In this document: positions 44,394-53,534 of the stretch, piece after piece
Layout: each line of letters begins with the position of its first letter
How positions within the stretch are numbered: the stretch's first letter is position 1
Source: Lentisphaerota bacterium
GTDB taxonomy: Bacteria; Verrucomicrobiota; Kiritimatiellia; UBA8416; VGWJ01
Length of the DNA: 64,000 nucleotides
NCBI GenBank assembly: GCA_016873635.1
Contig: VGWJ01000003.1
Span: 30,294 to 94,293, forward strand
Direction of reading: 5' to 3'
Made by a program: the position numbers and the translations under genes
The notes under the pieces: generated by a model
What the model saw: the letters and a program-made list of their open reading frames with translations, nothing else
Database searches by the model: none
What the model was told of the DNA's origin: nothing

Positions 44394-45347
44394 ATGTCGC
44401 CGGACCTCGCCCAGCGCATCAAGGCCCTGGCCGCGGAAACGGGCTACGCCGCCTGCGGGATCGCCCCCGCCCGTCCCTTCGAGACGTTCCGCCGCGCCGT
44501 GCTGGCCCGCATGGCCCGTTTCCCCGAGGCGGCCGGCCTGTACCGCGACCTGCTCGCGCGCGCCGACCCGCGCGCCGACCCGCGCGCCGGCGCGCCGTGG
44601 GTCAGATCCCTGGTGGTCTGCGTGCGGCGCTACGGCAGGTACCGCGTGCCGCCGGGGCTGGCCGGTCATATCGGGCGCAGCTACCTCTTCGACCGCCGCT
44701 GCCGGGCATGTCCGGAGCACGACATGCCGTCCCGCTTCACGGCCGGCCTGCGCGCGCTCGGGTTGCGCGCGCGGCGCGGCGGCGTGCCCGAGCGCTGGGC
44801 CGGCGCGCTGGCCGGCGTGACGCGCTTCGGCCGCAACTGCTTCGCCTTCTCGCCCGCGCACGGCTCATGGATCAACATCGAGACATGGCGCGTGGACGCG
44901 GAATTGCCGCCCGACCGGCCGACGGTGTCATCGCCCTGCCCTCCCGGCTGCCGGGCCTGCGTCGAGGCCTGCCCCACCGGCGCGCTCGTCGCGCCCTACG
45001 TCGTGCGCATGGACCGCTGCGTGGCCTACCTGACCTACGGCGCGCCGGGACCCGTGCCGGACGAGCTGTGGAAGAGGATGGGTCCGTGGATCTATGGCTG
45101 CGACGCCTGCCAGGAGGCCTGCCCGCTCAACCGCGGCAGGTGGGAGGAGACGGAGGCCGCTCCCTGGCTCGAGCGCGCCGCGCCCCTGCTCGCGCCGCGG
45201 GCCCTGGCCGGAATGAGCGACGACACCTACCGCGCCGTCGTCCACCCCCTGTTCTGGTACATTCCGCCCGACAACCCGCAACGCTGGCGCCGCAACGCCG
45301 CAAGGGCCTTGAAGAATGCCGAATGCGGATTGCCGAAAGCCGAATGA
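44394..45347 (+). CDS. QueG-like double [4Fe-4S] protein
   Basis: 317 residues related to epoxyqueuosine reductase. Two ferredoxin-type clusters are visible: CPPGCRACVEACPTGAL with a later DRCVAYLTYG, and YGCDACQEACPLN. In QueG these feed electrons to cobalamin for queuosine synthesis. The spacing and the CPTGAL...YGCDACQ arrangement match, but the C-terminal helical repeats of long QueG are missing, and a paralogue with a different role is possible. The last residues (NAECGLPKAE) are encoded by low-complexity GAATGCCGAATG-type DNA. Confidence 0.72.
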   Translation: MSPDLAQRIKALAAETGYAACGIAPARPFETFRRAVLARMARFPEAAGLYRDLLARADPRADPRAGAPWVRSLVVCVRRYGRYRVPPGLAGHIGRSYLFDRRCRACPEHDMPSRFTAGLRALGLRARRGGVPERWAGALAGVTRFGRNCFAFSPAHGSWINIETWRVDAELPPDRPTVSSPCPPGCRACVEACPTGALVAPYVVRMDRCVAYLTYGAPGPVPDELWKRMGPWIYGCDACQEACPLNRGRWEETEAAPWLERAAPLLAPRALAGMSDDTYRAVVHPLFWYIPPDNPQRWRRNAARALKNAECGLPKAE

Positions 45348-45380
45348 GCCTCTCACCCCGGAAAGAGTTCAGCCTTAAAA

Positions 45381-45480
45381 GCGCGGTTCAGCCGCGCTTC
45401 GCGCGGCCGATCCGTTCTTTCCAGGATCACCCTAGAAACAACAGTTCGGCCGCGAAGCGGCTGAACTGCTCTCTGTAGGA
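45381..45480. repeat. Two hairpin elements of the dispersed GAACTG family
   Basis: The first, 45381-45422, pairs GGTTCAGCCGCGC with GCGCGGCCGATCC around TTC. The second, 45437-45479, pairs AGTTCGGCCGC with GCGGCTGAACT and ends GAACTGCTCTCTGTAGG; it is a nearly identical inverted copy of 10941-10980. They sit between the converging ends of the QueG-like gene and panD. Confidence 0.75.
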
Positions 45481-45703
45481 TCAGGCGTCTTCCATAGCTC
45501 GAGGAACTTGCGGGATGATGGGGCGGAGGAAGCCGTAGCGGTGTTGGACAAGATCGCCGAGTTGCTGGAGGGCGATGTGACCATCGAGCCGGACCGGCTC
45601 AGCGAACATGTCGGCGTCCTGCCCGAGGACCGGGTGCGGATCGATCCCGAGGTGTGGGCACATATGGGGGGCTGTGTGGAACGCCGCGGGGCGATTCGGG
45701 ACG
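45481..45703 (+). pseudogene. Possible gene fragment before the panD end
   Basis: The plus strand is open here and reads as an acidic protein-like sequence (EEAVAVLDKIAELLEGD, IEPDRLSEHVGVLPEDRV, IDPEVWAHMGG) that then runs into panD antisense. No convincing start or ribosome-binding site is seen. I do not recognise it; it may be a remnant of an inserted gene. Confidence 0.3.
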
Positions 45704-46060
45704 CTAACGGGCGATCACCGGACGGTTCTTCTCGTCAAGGACGAGCACCGTGGGGCGGTGCGCGGCGGCTTCTTCGGGCGTCAGCTCGCAGAACGCGAAC
45801 ACGACAAGGCGGTCGCCCGCGATGCCTTTGCGCGCCGTGGCGCCGTTGAGACAGACTTCGCCCGAGCCGGCCGGACCGGCGATGGCGTAAGTCTCGAACC
45901 GCTCGCCGTTGGAAAGGTTGGCCACCAGCACCTTCTCGTACGGAAGGATATTCGCCTGCCGCAGCAGGTCGGCGTCGATCCTGATGCTGCCTTCGTAGTC
46001 CAGCTCGCAGCCCGTCACGGCGGCGCGGTGCATCTTCGCCTTGAGCATGGTCAACTTCAT
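45704..46060 (-). CDS. panD: Aspartate 1-decarboxylase proenzyme
   Basis: Pyruvoyl-dependent decarboxylase that makes beta-alanine for pantothenate. Self-cleavage occurs at Gly24-Ser25 within YEGS, at the canonical position; the length of 118 is normal. The ATG overlaps the valS stop as ATGA. It ends the hom-lysC-cimA-valS-panD operon, all of whose metabolic members except valS draw on aspartate or branched-chain/pantothenate precursors. Confidence 0.96.
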   Translation of the reverse strand: MKLTMLKAKMHRAAVTGCELDYEGSIRIDADLLRQANILPYEKVLVANLSNGERFETYAIAGPAGSGEVCLNGATARKGIAGDRLVVFAFCELTPEEAAAHRPTVLVLDEKNRPVIAR

Positions 46061-48735
46061 TTCTTCGCGGCGCTCCTCCGCGTTTCCGTCACGGCCTTCA
46101 ACAATGTCTCAAGTTTGGCTTTGCGTTCAAGGACTTCTTCGCGCTGCGCCTTCTGGCGCTCCACGACCTCGCGGGGCGCCCTGGTCATGAACTCCACGCT
46201 GCGCAGCTTGCGGCCGACGCCCGCGAGGTACTTGTCGGCCTTCTCGATCTCGGCGGACAGGCGCCGGCTCTCGGCCTCCGCGTCGACCACGCCTTCCAGC
46301 GGCAGGTAAACCGTGCCCAGCGCGCAGACGACGCTGGGCATCGCCTTCTTCCGGCGCGGGCCGGCAAGGCCGGCGATTTCGGCGTTGAGACGGCGGCCGA
46401 CCGCGGCCGCGTCGGCGGTCAGGCGCTCCTTGACCTTCGCGTCCCGCGGCTCGATGTACAGCCGGATGTCCTTCGACGGCGCGATGCCCAGATCGCCGCG
46501 CAGGGCCCGCACGGCGGTAATCAGCGCGTGTTTCTCTTCCACATACTGCACCGTTCCGGCGTCGACCTCAAGCTTCAGCGCGTCTTCCCTGGCCGGGTCC
46601 GGCCAGGGCGCGGTCATGATGAACTCGTCCGCGCCGCCGTATCCCATGGCGTGCCACAGCTCCTCGGTCAGGAACGGCATGAACGGATGCAGCAGGCGCA
46701 GCGCCGTGTGCAGCACGCGGTCCATGAGATCCAGAACATCGTCCCGGTTCGGACCGCCCAAGGCATCCTTGGCGTATTCGACGTACCAGTCGCAGAACTG
46801 GTGCCAGACGAATTCGTAAAGCACCGCGGCCGCGTCGTTCAAGCGGCAGCGTTCCAGGTTGGACGCGCAGTCCCGGGCCGCGGCCTGCAGCTTGGCGATG
46901 ATGTGCATGTCGTCGGCCGACAGCCGCGCCGGGTCGAGCGGCCCGCCGGCCGGCTTGCCCTGTAGGCGCATGAAGCGGGCCGCGTTCCAGATCTTGGTGC
47001 CGAAATTGCGGCCGATCTCGAACTTCTGCTTCGAGATGAAGACGTCCTGGCCGGTGGCGGTGATCATCATCAGGCTGAAGCGCAGCGCGTCGGCGCTGAA
47101 TTCGTCGATCACCGTGAGCGGATCGATCGAGTTGCCCAGGCTCTTGCTCATCTTGAGGCCGGCGTCGTCGCGCACCGTGCCGTGGATGTAGACGCGCCGG
47201 AAAGGCACGTCGCCCATGAACTCCAGCCCGGCCATGATCATGCGCGCCACCCAGAAGAAGATGATTTCCGAGGCCGTCACCAGGTCGTGCGTGGGGTAGT
47301 AGAAGCGCAGGTCCGGGTTGTCGTCCGGCCAGCCGAAGGTGCTGAAGGGCCACAGCCACGACGAGAACCACGTGTCCAGGACATCGGGATCCTGTTCGAT
47401 CTTGCCGCCGCCGCACTGGGGACAGGTCTCCGGCCGGCCCTTCTGCGCCCACTCCTTGCCGCAGGCGCCGCAGGTGAAGACCGGTATGCGGTGCCCCCAC
47501 CAGATCTGTCGCGAGATGCACCAGTCGCGGATGTTCTCCATCCACTCCAGGTAGACCTTGGTCCAGCGCGCGGGGACGAAGACCACGCGTCCGTCCTTGA
47601 CCGCCTCGATCGCCGGCGCGGCCAGCGGTTTCATCTTCACGAACCACTGCAGCGAGAGGCGGGGCTCGACCACGCAGTCGCAGCGGTAGCAGTGGCCCAC
47701 GGCATGTTCGTGGTCCTCGACCTTCTCCAGCAGGCCCTCGTCTTCGAGCTGCTTCAGGATCCGCTTGCGGCACTCGAAGCGGTCCATGCCGGCGTAGGGG
47801 CCGGCGGCCTCGTTCATGCTGCCGTCGCCGTTCATGACGTTGACCGGCTCCAGGCCGTGCCGCAGTCCCATCTCGAAATCGTTGGGGTCGTGCGCGGGCG
47901 TGACCTTGACCACGCCGGTGCCGAAGGCGGGGTCCACGAAATCGTCGCGGATCACCTTGAGCGCGCGGCCCAGCACGGGCAGGGTCACGACGCGGCCGGG
48001 CAGATCGCGATAGCGCGCGTCGCGCGGATTCACGGCCACGGCCACGTCGCCCAGCAGGGTCTCCGGCCGCGTGGTGGCCACCACGACGTAGTCCGGCGGC
48101 GGCGCGGCCCGGCGGCCGGACGCCCCCAGGGGGTAGCGGATGTAGTAGAGCTTGCCGCGGGCGGGAGCATGCGCGCTCTCCTCGTCGGACAGCGCCGTGT
48201 GGCAGCGCGGGCACCAGTTGATGATGTAGTTGCGGCGGTAAATCAGGCCCTTGGCGTGGAGCCGGACGAAGACCTCGGCCACGGCGTCGCTCAAGCCTTC
48301 GTCCATGGTGAAGCGCTCGCGCTGCCAGTCGCACGAGGCGCCCAGGCGCTTGAGCTGGTTGATGATGGTGCTGCCGTATTCCGCGCGCCACCGCCACACG
48401 CGCTCCACGAAATCTTCGCGTCCCAGGTCTTCGCGCGTCCTGTTCTCGGCCCGCAGCGCGCGTTCGACGACGTTCTGGGTGGCGATCCCGGCGTGATCGG
48501 TGCCCGGCATCCAGACCGTGTTGCGCCCCTGCATGCGCCGCCAGCGCACCAGGATGTCCTGGATCGTGTTGTTCAGCGCGTGCCCCATGTGCAGGATTCC
48601 CGTGACGTTGGGCGGCGGGATCACGATGCAGTAGGGCTCGCCGCCGCGGCCGGCGTCGGAGTGAAACAGGCCCGCCGCCTGCCAGCGGTCGTACCAGGCG
48701 CGTTCGATCGCGGAAGGGTTGTAGGTCTTTTCCAT
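46057..48735 (-). CDS. valS: Valyl-tRNA synthetase
   Basis: Class I aminoacyl-tRNA synthetase, 892 residues. ATP-binding motifs are HMGH (ILHMGHALNN) and KMSKS (KMSKSLGNSIDP). The editing domain lies between them (TTRPETLLGDVAVAV), and a C-terminal coiled coil ends the protein (SRRLSAEIEKADKYLAGV). The cysteines in VFTCGACGKEW and ETCPQCGGG form a zinc-type insertion. I chose the ATG at 48735 at the family start MEKTYNPSAIE; the frame above is open but unlike ValS. It follows cimA by 16 nt. Confidence 0.97.
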   Translation of the reverse strand: MEKTYNPSAIERAWYDRWQAAGLFHSDAGRGGEPYCIVIPPPNVTGILHMGHALNNTIQDILVRWRRMQGRNTVWMPGTDHAGIATQNVVERALRAENRTREDLGREDFVERVWRWRAEYGSTIINQLKRLGASCDWQRERFTMDEGLSDAVAEVFVRLHAKGLIYRRNYIINWCPRCHTALSDEESAHAPARGKLYYIRYPLGASGRRAAPPPDYVVVATTRPETLLGDVAVAVNPRDARYRDLPGRVVTLPVLGRALKVIRDDFVDPAFGTGVVKVTPAHDPNDFEMGLRHGLEPVNVMNGDGSMNEAAGPYAGMDRFECRKRILKQLEDEGLLEKVEDHEHAVGHCYRCDCVVEPRLSLQWFVKMKPLAAPAIEAVKDGRVVFVPARWTKVYLEWMENIRDWCISRQIWWGHRIPVFTCGACGKEWAQKGRPETCPQCGGGKIEQDPDVLDTWFSSWLWPFSTFGWPDDNPDLRFYYPTHDLVTASEIIFFWVARMIMAGLEFMGDVPFRRVYIHGTVRDDAGLKMSKSLGNSIDPLTVIDEFSADALRFSLMMITATGQDVFISKQKFEIGRNFGTKIWNAARFMRLQGKPAGGPLDPARLSADDMHIIAKLQAAARDCASNLERCRLNDAAAVLYEFVWHQFCDWYVEYAKDALGGPNRDDVLDLMDRVLHTALRLLHPFMPFLTEELWHAMGYGGADEFIMTAPWPDPAREDALKLEVDAGTVQYVEEKHALITAVRALRGDLGIAPSKDIRLYIEPRDAKVKERLTADAAAVGRRLNAEIAGLAGPRRKKAMPSVVCALGTVYLPLEGVVDAEAESRRLSAEIEKADKYLAGVGRKLRSVEFMTRAPREVVERQKAQREEVLERKAKLETLLKAVTETRRSAAKK

Positions 48736-48751
48736 GCTCGCGGACGCCGCG

Positions 48752-50374
48752 CTACCGCGCCTTCCTCCGCGGCCCGCGCCGCGGGCGCCGGGACTTCTCC
48801 TCTTCGCGGAACAGCTTGTATTCCATGCTGTCCACCAGCGCCTCCCAGGAAGCCTGGATGATGTTTTCCGACACCCCGACCGTGCCCCAGGTCTCGGCGC
48901 CGTCGGTGGACTCGATGAGCACGCGCGTGGTCGCCGCGGTGGCCTCCTGCGGATCAAGAATGCGCACGCGGTAGTCGGTCAGCGCCACCCTGGCGATCTG
49001 CGGGTAGAAGCGGATCAGCGCTTTGCGCAGCGCGCCGTCCAGGGCGTGCACCGGCCCGTCGCCTTCGGCCACGGTCTGCTCGCGGCTGTCCTTGACGCGC
49101 ACTTTGATGGTCGCCTCCGAAATGCAGGGCTGATCCTTGCCGCGCTTCTCCACGATCACGCGGAAGCCCTCCAGGTCGAAGAACGAGCGATGCTTCTTCA
49201 GCACCTTCTGCACGAGAATCCGGAAGGAAGCGTCCGCCGCCTCGAACGCGTAGCCGCGGCTTTCCAGGTGCTTGAGCGCCTCCAGGACGTCGCGGACGCC
49301 TTCGGCCGATTCCTTGCGGCCCAGGCCCAGCTCCACCGCCTTGAGCAGAACGTTGCTGCCGCCCGAGAGTTCGGAAACCAGCACGTGGCGCTCGTTGCCC
49401 ACGGTTTCCGGCGGGACGTGCTCGAACGTGCGCGGATTCTTGCGCACGGCGTTGACGTGCTGGCCGGCCTTGTGGCTGAAGGCGCTGCGGCCGACGTACG
49501 GCGCGCGCGGGTCGGGCCGCACGTTGACCAGGTCGTCCACGAACAGCGACAGCTCGCGCAGCTTGGGCAGCGCGCCCGGCGCCAGGCAGCGGCGGCCCAT
49601 CTTCAGGATCAGCCCCGGCACCACCGCGCACAGGTTCGCGTTGCCGCAGCGCTCCCCGTAGCCGTTGACGGTGCCCTGCACCTGCGCGGCCCCGGCGCGC
49701 ACCGCTTCCAGCGTGTTGGCCACCGCCAGCCCGGCGTCGTTGTGGCAGTGCACGGCCACCGGCACGCGCACGCGCCCGACCACCATCCGCGTCAGCTCGA
49801 AAACCTCGTGCGGCAGGCAGCCGCCGTTGGTGTCGCACAGCACCACCGCGTCGCAGCCGGCGCCGACCGCCGCGTCCACGGCTTCCAGCGCCAGCGCGGG
49901 GTCCTCCTTGCACCCGTCGAAGAAGTGTTCCGCGTCGAAGAACACTTCGCGGCCGCGCTCCTTCAGGTAGCCCACCGTATCGGCGATCATGGCCCGGTTC
50001 TCGCGCCGCGAGGCGCGCAACACCTCCCGCACGTGCAGGCCCCAGGCCTTGCCCGCGACGGCCACGACCTCCGTTCCGACCGCCAGCAGGCTGGCCACGA
50101 GCGGATCGCTGCCGACCCTGGCGCGCGCGCGCCGCGTGCTGCCGAAGGCCACGATCCGGGCGTGCGCGAGCTTCTCGCGCCGCACGGCGGCAAAGAACTC
50201 CATCTCCCGGCGGTTGGATCCGGCGTAGCCGCCCTCGATGTAGTCCACGCCGACGCGGTCCAGCCGCAGGGCCAGCCGCAGCTTGCCCGCGTGGGAGAAC
50301 GACACCCCCTCCCCCTGCGCCCCGTCGCGCAGGGTCGTGTCGTATGTCAGCACCCGTTTGTCCGTTCTGCTCAC
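48752..50374 (-). CDS. cimA: (R)-citramalate synthase
   Basis: Condenses pyruvate and acetyl-CoA to citramalate, the threonine-independent route to isoleucine. The 540-residue protein opens with TYDTTLRDGAQGEGV of the DRE-TIM family, has AVHCHNDAGLAVANT and GTVNGYGERCGNANL, and ends in a LeuA dimer regulatory-type domain. Length and the long linker fit CimA rather than 2-isopropylmalate synthase. The GTG start at 50374 overlaps the lysC stop as GTGA. Confidence 0.92.
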   Translation of the reverse strand: MSRTDKRVLTYDTTLRDGAQGEGVSFSHAGKLRLALRLDRVGVDYIEGGYAGSNRREMEFFAAVRREKLAHARIVAFGSTRRARARVGSDPLVASLLAVGTEVVAVAGKAWGLHVREVLRASRRENRAMIADTVGYLKERGREVFFDAEHFFDGCKEDPALALEAVDAAVGAGCDAVVLCDTNGGCLPHEVFELTRMVVGRVRVPVAVHCHNDAGLAVANTLEAVRAGAAQVQGTVNGYGERCGNANLCAVVPGLILKMGRRCLAPGALPKLRELSLFVDDLVNVRPDPRAPYVGRSAFSHKAGQHVNAVRKNPRTFEHVPPETVGNERHVLVSELSGGSNVLLKAVELGLGRKESAEGVRDVLEALKHLESRGYAFEAADASFRILVQKVLKKHRSFFDLEGFRVIVEKRGKDQPCISEATIKVRVKDSREQTVAEGDGPVHALDGALRKALIRFYPQIARVALTDYRVRILDPQEATAATTRVLIESTDGAETWGTVGVSENIIQASWEALVDSMEYKLFREEEKSRRPRRGPRRKAR

Positions 50375-51723
50375 GACTTGAAAAACGCCTTGTACAGGGA
50401 TTGCACGGCCTTGGGCAGGTCCACGGCCTTGACCCCGAACATCATGCTGATTTCCGAAGATCCCTGGTTCATCATCTCGATGTTCACGCCGGCCCGCGCG
50501 AAGGCGGCCGTGGCCCGCGCGGCCATGCCCACGGCGTAGCGCATGCCCTCGCCCACGATCATGATCAGCGCCAGCCCGCGCTCCACCGAAACGTCTTCCG
50601 TGTCCAGCTCGGAGCGCAGGCGCTTCGTGACGTGCCGTTCCGCCTCGGGGCTCATGGCCTGCTCGCGCAGGATGATGGAGAGGTTGTCGATGCCCGAGGG
50701 CATGTGCTCGTAGGACAGCCCCTCCTCCTCGAAGATCTGCAGCACCCGCCGCCCGAACCCGATCTCCCGGTTCATCAGATACTTGCTCACGAAGATCGTG
50801 CAGAACCCCTCCGCGCTGGCGATGCCCACGGCCCGCCCGGCCTCGTAGGCGCGCTCGCGCACGATGCGCGTGCCCGGCCCCTCGGGACGGCGGGTGTTCT
50901 TGACGCAGATCGGCACGCCGGCGCGGATGGACGGGATCACCGCTTCCTCGTGCAGCACGTTGAAGCCGGCATAGGACAACTCGCGCATCTCGTGATAGGT
51001 CAGCTCGCGGATCGGCTCCGGGCCGGGCACGATCGCCGGGTTGGCCGCGAAGACCGAGTCCACGTCCGTGAAGTTCTCGTACAGGTCGGCCTGCACCGCC
51101 GCGGCCAGAATCGAGCCGGTGATGTCCGATCCCCCCCGCGGAAAGGTCACCACTTCGCCCGCGCGCGTATGGCCGAAGAAACCGGGGAACACGACGATTC
51201 CCTCGGCCCGGGCCAGCTTCGCCAGGCTCGCGTAAGACTCCGGCAGGAGCTGCGCGTTGCCGTACTCGTCGCTGAGCAGCATGCCCGCCTCGCGGGGCGA
51301 GACGTAGCGCGCCGCGGCGCCGCGGCGGCGCAGCTCGGCCGCGACCAGGCGCGCGGCATAGTCTTCGCCGGCGGCCTTGAGGCTGTCCGCAAACCGCCCG
51401 CGGTGCTTGGGGTCCGCCGCCAGGCGCGCGTCGAGGTCGGCGGCGATTTCGCGGTCGAAGTCGTCCGCCAGCCCCAGGTCGGACCGGATCGCGTCGAACC
51501 TTTCGAGCACGGCCCGCTTCTCCGCGGCGGCGTCTTCCCCGCGCAGCCGCGCCTCGGCGCAGGCGATCAGCAGGTCGGTCACCTTGCGGTCGCCGCCGTC
51601 GCGCTTGCCCGGCGCCGAAACCACCATGATGCGCCGTTCGGGATCGGCCTGGACGATGTCGCAGGCCTGGCCGATGACTTTCGCGTCCGCCATGGACGTT
51701 CCGCCGAATTTGCAGACTTTCAC
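50371..51723 (-). CDS. lysC: Aspartate kinase, monofunctional
   Basis: Phosphorylates aspartate, the entry to lysine, threonine and methionine synthesis. The 450 residues begin VKVCKFGGTSMAD, contain the ITGSILAAAVQADLYENFTDVDSV segment, and end in two ACT domains (for example LSIILREQAMS and LIMIVGEGM) that would bind feedback amino acids. The GTG at 51723 has GAGGAG upstream and begins right at the family start. It is 4 nt after hom and coupled to cimA. Confidence 0.94.
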   Translation of the reverse strand: MKVCKFGGTSMADAKVIGQACDIVQADPERRIMVVSAPGKRDGGDRKVTDLLIACAEARLRGEDAAAEKRAVLERFDAIRSDLGLADDFDREIAADLDARLAADPKHRGRFADSLKAAGEDYAARLVAAELRRRGAAARYVSPREAGMLLSDEYGNAQLLPESYASLAKLARAEGIVVFPGFFGHTRAGEVVTFPRGGSDITGSILAAAVQADLYENFTDVDSVFAANPAIVPGPEPIRELTYHEMRELSYAGFNVLHEEAVIPSIRAGVPICVKNTRRPEGPGTRIVRERAYEAGRAVGIASAEGFCTIFVSKYLMNREIGFGRRVLQIFEEEGLSYEHMPSGIDNLSIILREQAMSPEAERHVTKRLRSELDTEDVSVERGLALIMIVGEGMRYAVGMAARATAAFARAGVNIEMMNQGSSEISMMFGVKAVDLPKAVQSLYKAFFKS

Positions 51724-51727
51724 GCCT

Positions 51728-53017
51728 TTACTCCTCGATCCTGATGCGCACCGTGGGCGCGCCCACGATGTCCAGGCCGTCAATCTCGCGCAGGGCCGCG
51801 TCAAACTGCCGCTCGCGGGCCGCGTGCGTCACGGCCACCACGGGCACGTATTCGCCCACGCGCACCTCCTTCTGCAGCACCGACGCGATGCTGATTTCGT
51901 GCCGCCCCAGAACCGTGGCGATCCGCCCGAAAACCCCCGGCTTGTCCAGCAGCGAAAGCCGCATGTAATACCGCGCGACGATTTCGCCCGCCGCCTTGAC
52001 CCGGATCGCGGCCCCGCCGCCGATGGCCGCCGGACGCGCGGGGCCGCCGGCCGTCACTTCGCGCACCACGTCCGCGATGTCGCCGATCACGGCGCTGGCC
52101 GTGGGCTCGCGCCCGGCGCCGCGCCCGTAGTACAGCGTCCGGCCCGCCATGTCGCTGTCCACGGACACGGCGTTGAACACGCCGCTGACCGAGGCCAGCA
52201 CGTGATCCGTCGGCACCAGGGCGGGATGCACGCCGATTTCGGCCTCTTCGCCCGCGCGCCGGATCACCGCCAGGAGCTTGACCCGGTAGCCCAGGTCCGC
52301 CCCGTATTCAATGTCCGTCCTGTCGAGCCCGCGGATGCCCGCCACCCGGACCGCCTGCATGGGCACGCAGCCGCCATAGGCCAGCGAGGCCAGGATCACG
52401 GCCTTGTGGGCGGTGTCCACGCCGTCGATGTCCAGCGAGGGATCCGCCTCGGCATAGCCTTCGCGCCGCGCCTCGGCCAGCGCCTGGTCGAACGACATGT
52501 GTTCGGCCTCCATGCGCGTCAGGATGTAGTTGCAGGTGCCGTTGAGGATGCCGACGATGCCGTCGACGCGATCGCCCACCAGCCCGTCCCGCAGGGCGCG
52601 GACGATGGGTATGCCGCCGCCCACGCTGGCCTCGAAATGCACGCCCGTGCCGGTTCGCGCCGCCAGCGCGAACAGCTCGGCGCCGCGTTCCGCCAGCAGG
52701 GCCTTGTTGGCGGTAACCACCGGTTTGCCCTGCTCCAGCGCCATCCTCACCAGCTCCCAGGCCGCGCCCGTGCCGCCGATGAGCTCCACCACGATTTCCG
52801 TCGCCGGATCGCGCACCACCGCCGCCGCGTCCCTGGTCAGAAGGCCGCGGTCCACCGGCACGCCGCGGTCCCGCTCCAGGTCCAGGTCGGCGATGCGGCG
52901 GATCACCGGACGGGCCCCCAACCGGCGGGCCAGGAGATCCGCGTTGCGGCGCAAACCGGCCACCACGCCCCCGCCGACGGTCCCGAATCCCAGCAGCCCT
53001 ATGCCTACCTCGCGCAC
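51728..53017 (-). CDS. hom: Homoserine dehydrogenase
   Basis: NAD(P)-dependent reduction of aspartate semialdehyde to homoserine. The N terminus has GLLGFGTVGGGVV for nucleotide binding, then VVTANKALLAERG, GGIPIVRALRDGL, ILNGTCNYILTRM and the EARREGYAEADPSLDIDGVD block with the catalytic Asp/Glu region. The C-terminal ACT domain (LSLLDKPGVFGRIATVLGRHEI) indicates feedback control, probably by threonine. It is the first gene of the five-gene aspartate operon. Confidence 0.95.
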   Translation of the reverse strand: MREVGIGLLGFGTVGGGVVAGLRRNADLLARRLGARPVIRRIADLDLERDRGVPVDRGLLTRDAAAVVRDPATEIVVELIGGTGAAWELVRMALEQGKPVVTANKALLAERGAELFALAARTGTGVHFEASVGGGIPIVRALRDGLVGDRVDGIVGILNGTCNYILTRMEAEHMSFDQALAEARREGYAEADPSLDIDGVDTAHKAVILASLAYGGCVPMQAVRVAGIRGLDRTDIEYGADLGYRVKLLAVIRRAGEEAEIGVHPALVPTDHVLASVSGVFNAVSVDSDMAGRTLYYGRGAGREPTASAVIGDIADVVREVTAGGPARPAAIGGGAAIRVKAAGEIVARYYMRLSLLDKPGVFGRIATVLGRHEISIASVLQKEVRVGEYVPVVAVTHAARERQFDAALREIDGLDIVGAPTVRIRIEE

Positions 53018-53117
53018 GCGCGCCTCCTTGAAAAAAGCGCAAGGAGTCTACCACCCCCGCCCCGCCGCACAAGCAGAAAGGCGGCGCGGCGGGAGCGTTC
53101 GGGCGCCGGTTTGGACG

Positions 53118-53146
53118 TTGAGCATATCCGCGGCCTGAGCTACCAT
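53118..53146 (+). promoter_or_regulatory. Candidate sigma-70 promoter for the cupin gene
   Basis: TTGAGC at 53118-53123 and TACCAT at 53141-53146 are 17 bp apart, 35 nt before the cupin start. It lies in the 163-base divergent gap between hom and the cupin gene. Confidence 0.45.
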
Positions 53147-53180
53147 CTCGGACGTCAACCCTTCAGCGGAGGAGCCTGCC

Positions 53181-53534
53181 ATGATTCGACGCGCCGGAGA
53201 GATGCGGGAACAGGTCCGTGAAAACATGCGGGGCGGAACCGGAGCCGTGCTCTTCCGGCACTGCTTCGAGCCCGAGGAGTTCGCCGCCAAGGTGCGTCTC
53301 TGCGCCAGGCTCAGCCTGCCGCCCGGCGCCAGCATCGGGCCGCACCCGCACGAGAAGGAAGACGAGATCTACATTATCACGAGCGGACAGGGCCTCCTCG
53401 ACGATGGCACGACCAAGACGCCCGTCTCCGCGGGCGACGCCGTACTCACGGGACGCGGCCAGTCCCACGCCATCGCCAACGCCGGCGATGCGGATCTGGA
53501 GTTCATCGCCGTGATCGTGTGTTATCCCGAATGA
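53181..53534 (+). CDS. Small single-domain cupin protein
   Basis: 117-residue cupin. The metal-binding motif 1 reads GPHPHEKEDEIYIITSG, with His-x-His and Glu, and motif 2 is GQSHAIANAGDADLEFI. Such proteins bind a metal and may act as isomerases or sensors; the substrate is unknown. GGAGG precedes the ATG at 53181. Its stop overlaps the alcohol dehydrogenase start as ATGA. Confidence 0.88.
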   Translation: MIRRAGEMREQVRENMRGGTGAVLFRHCFEPEEFAAKVRLCARLSLPPGASIGPHPHEKEDEIYIITSGQGLLDDGTTKTPVSAGDAVLTGRGQSHAIANAGDADLEFIAVIVCYPE

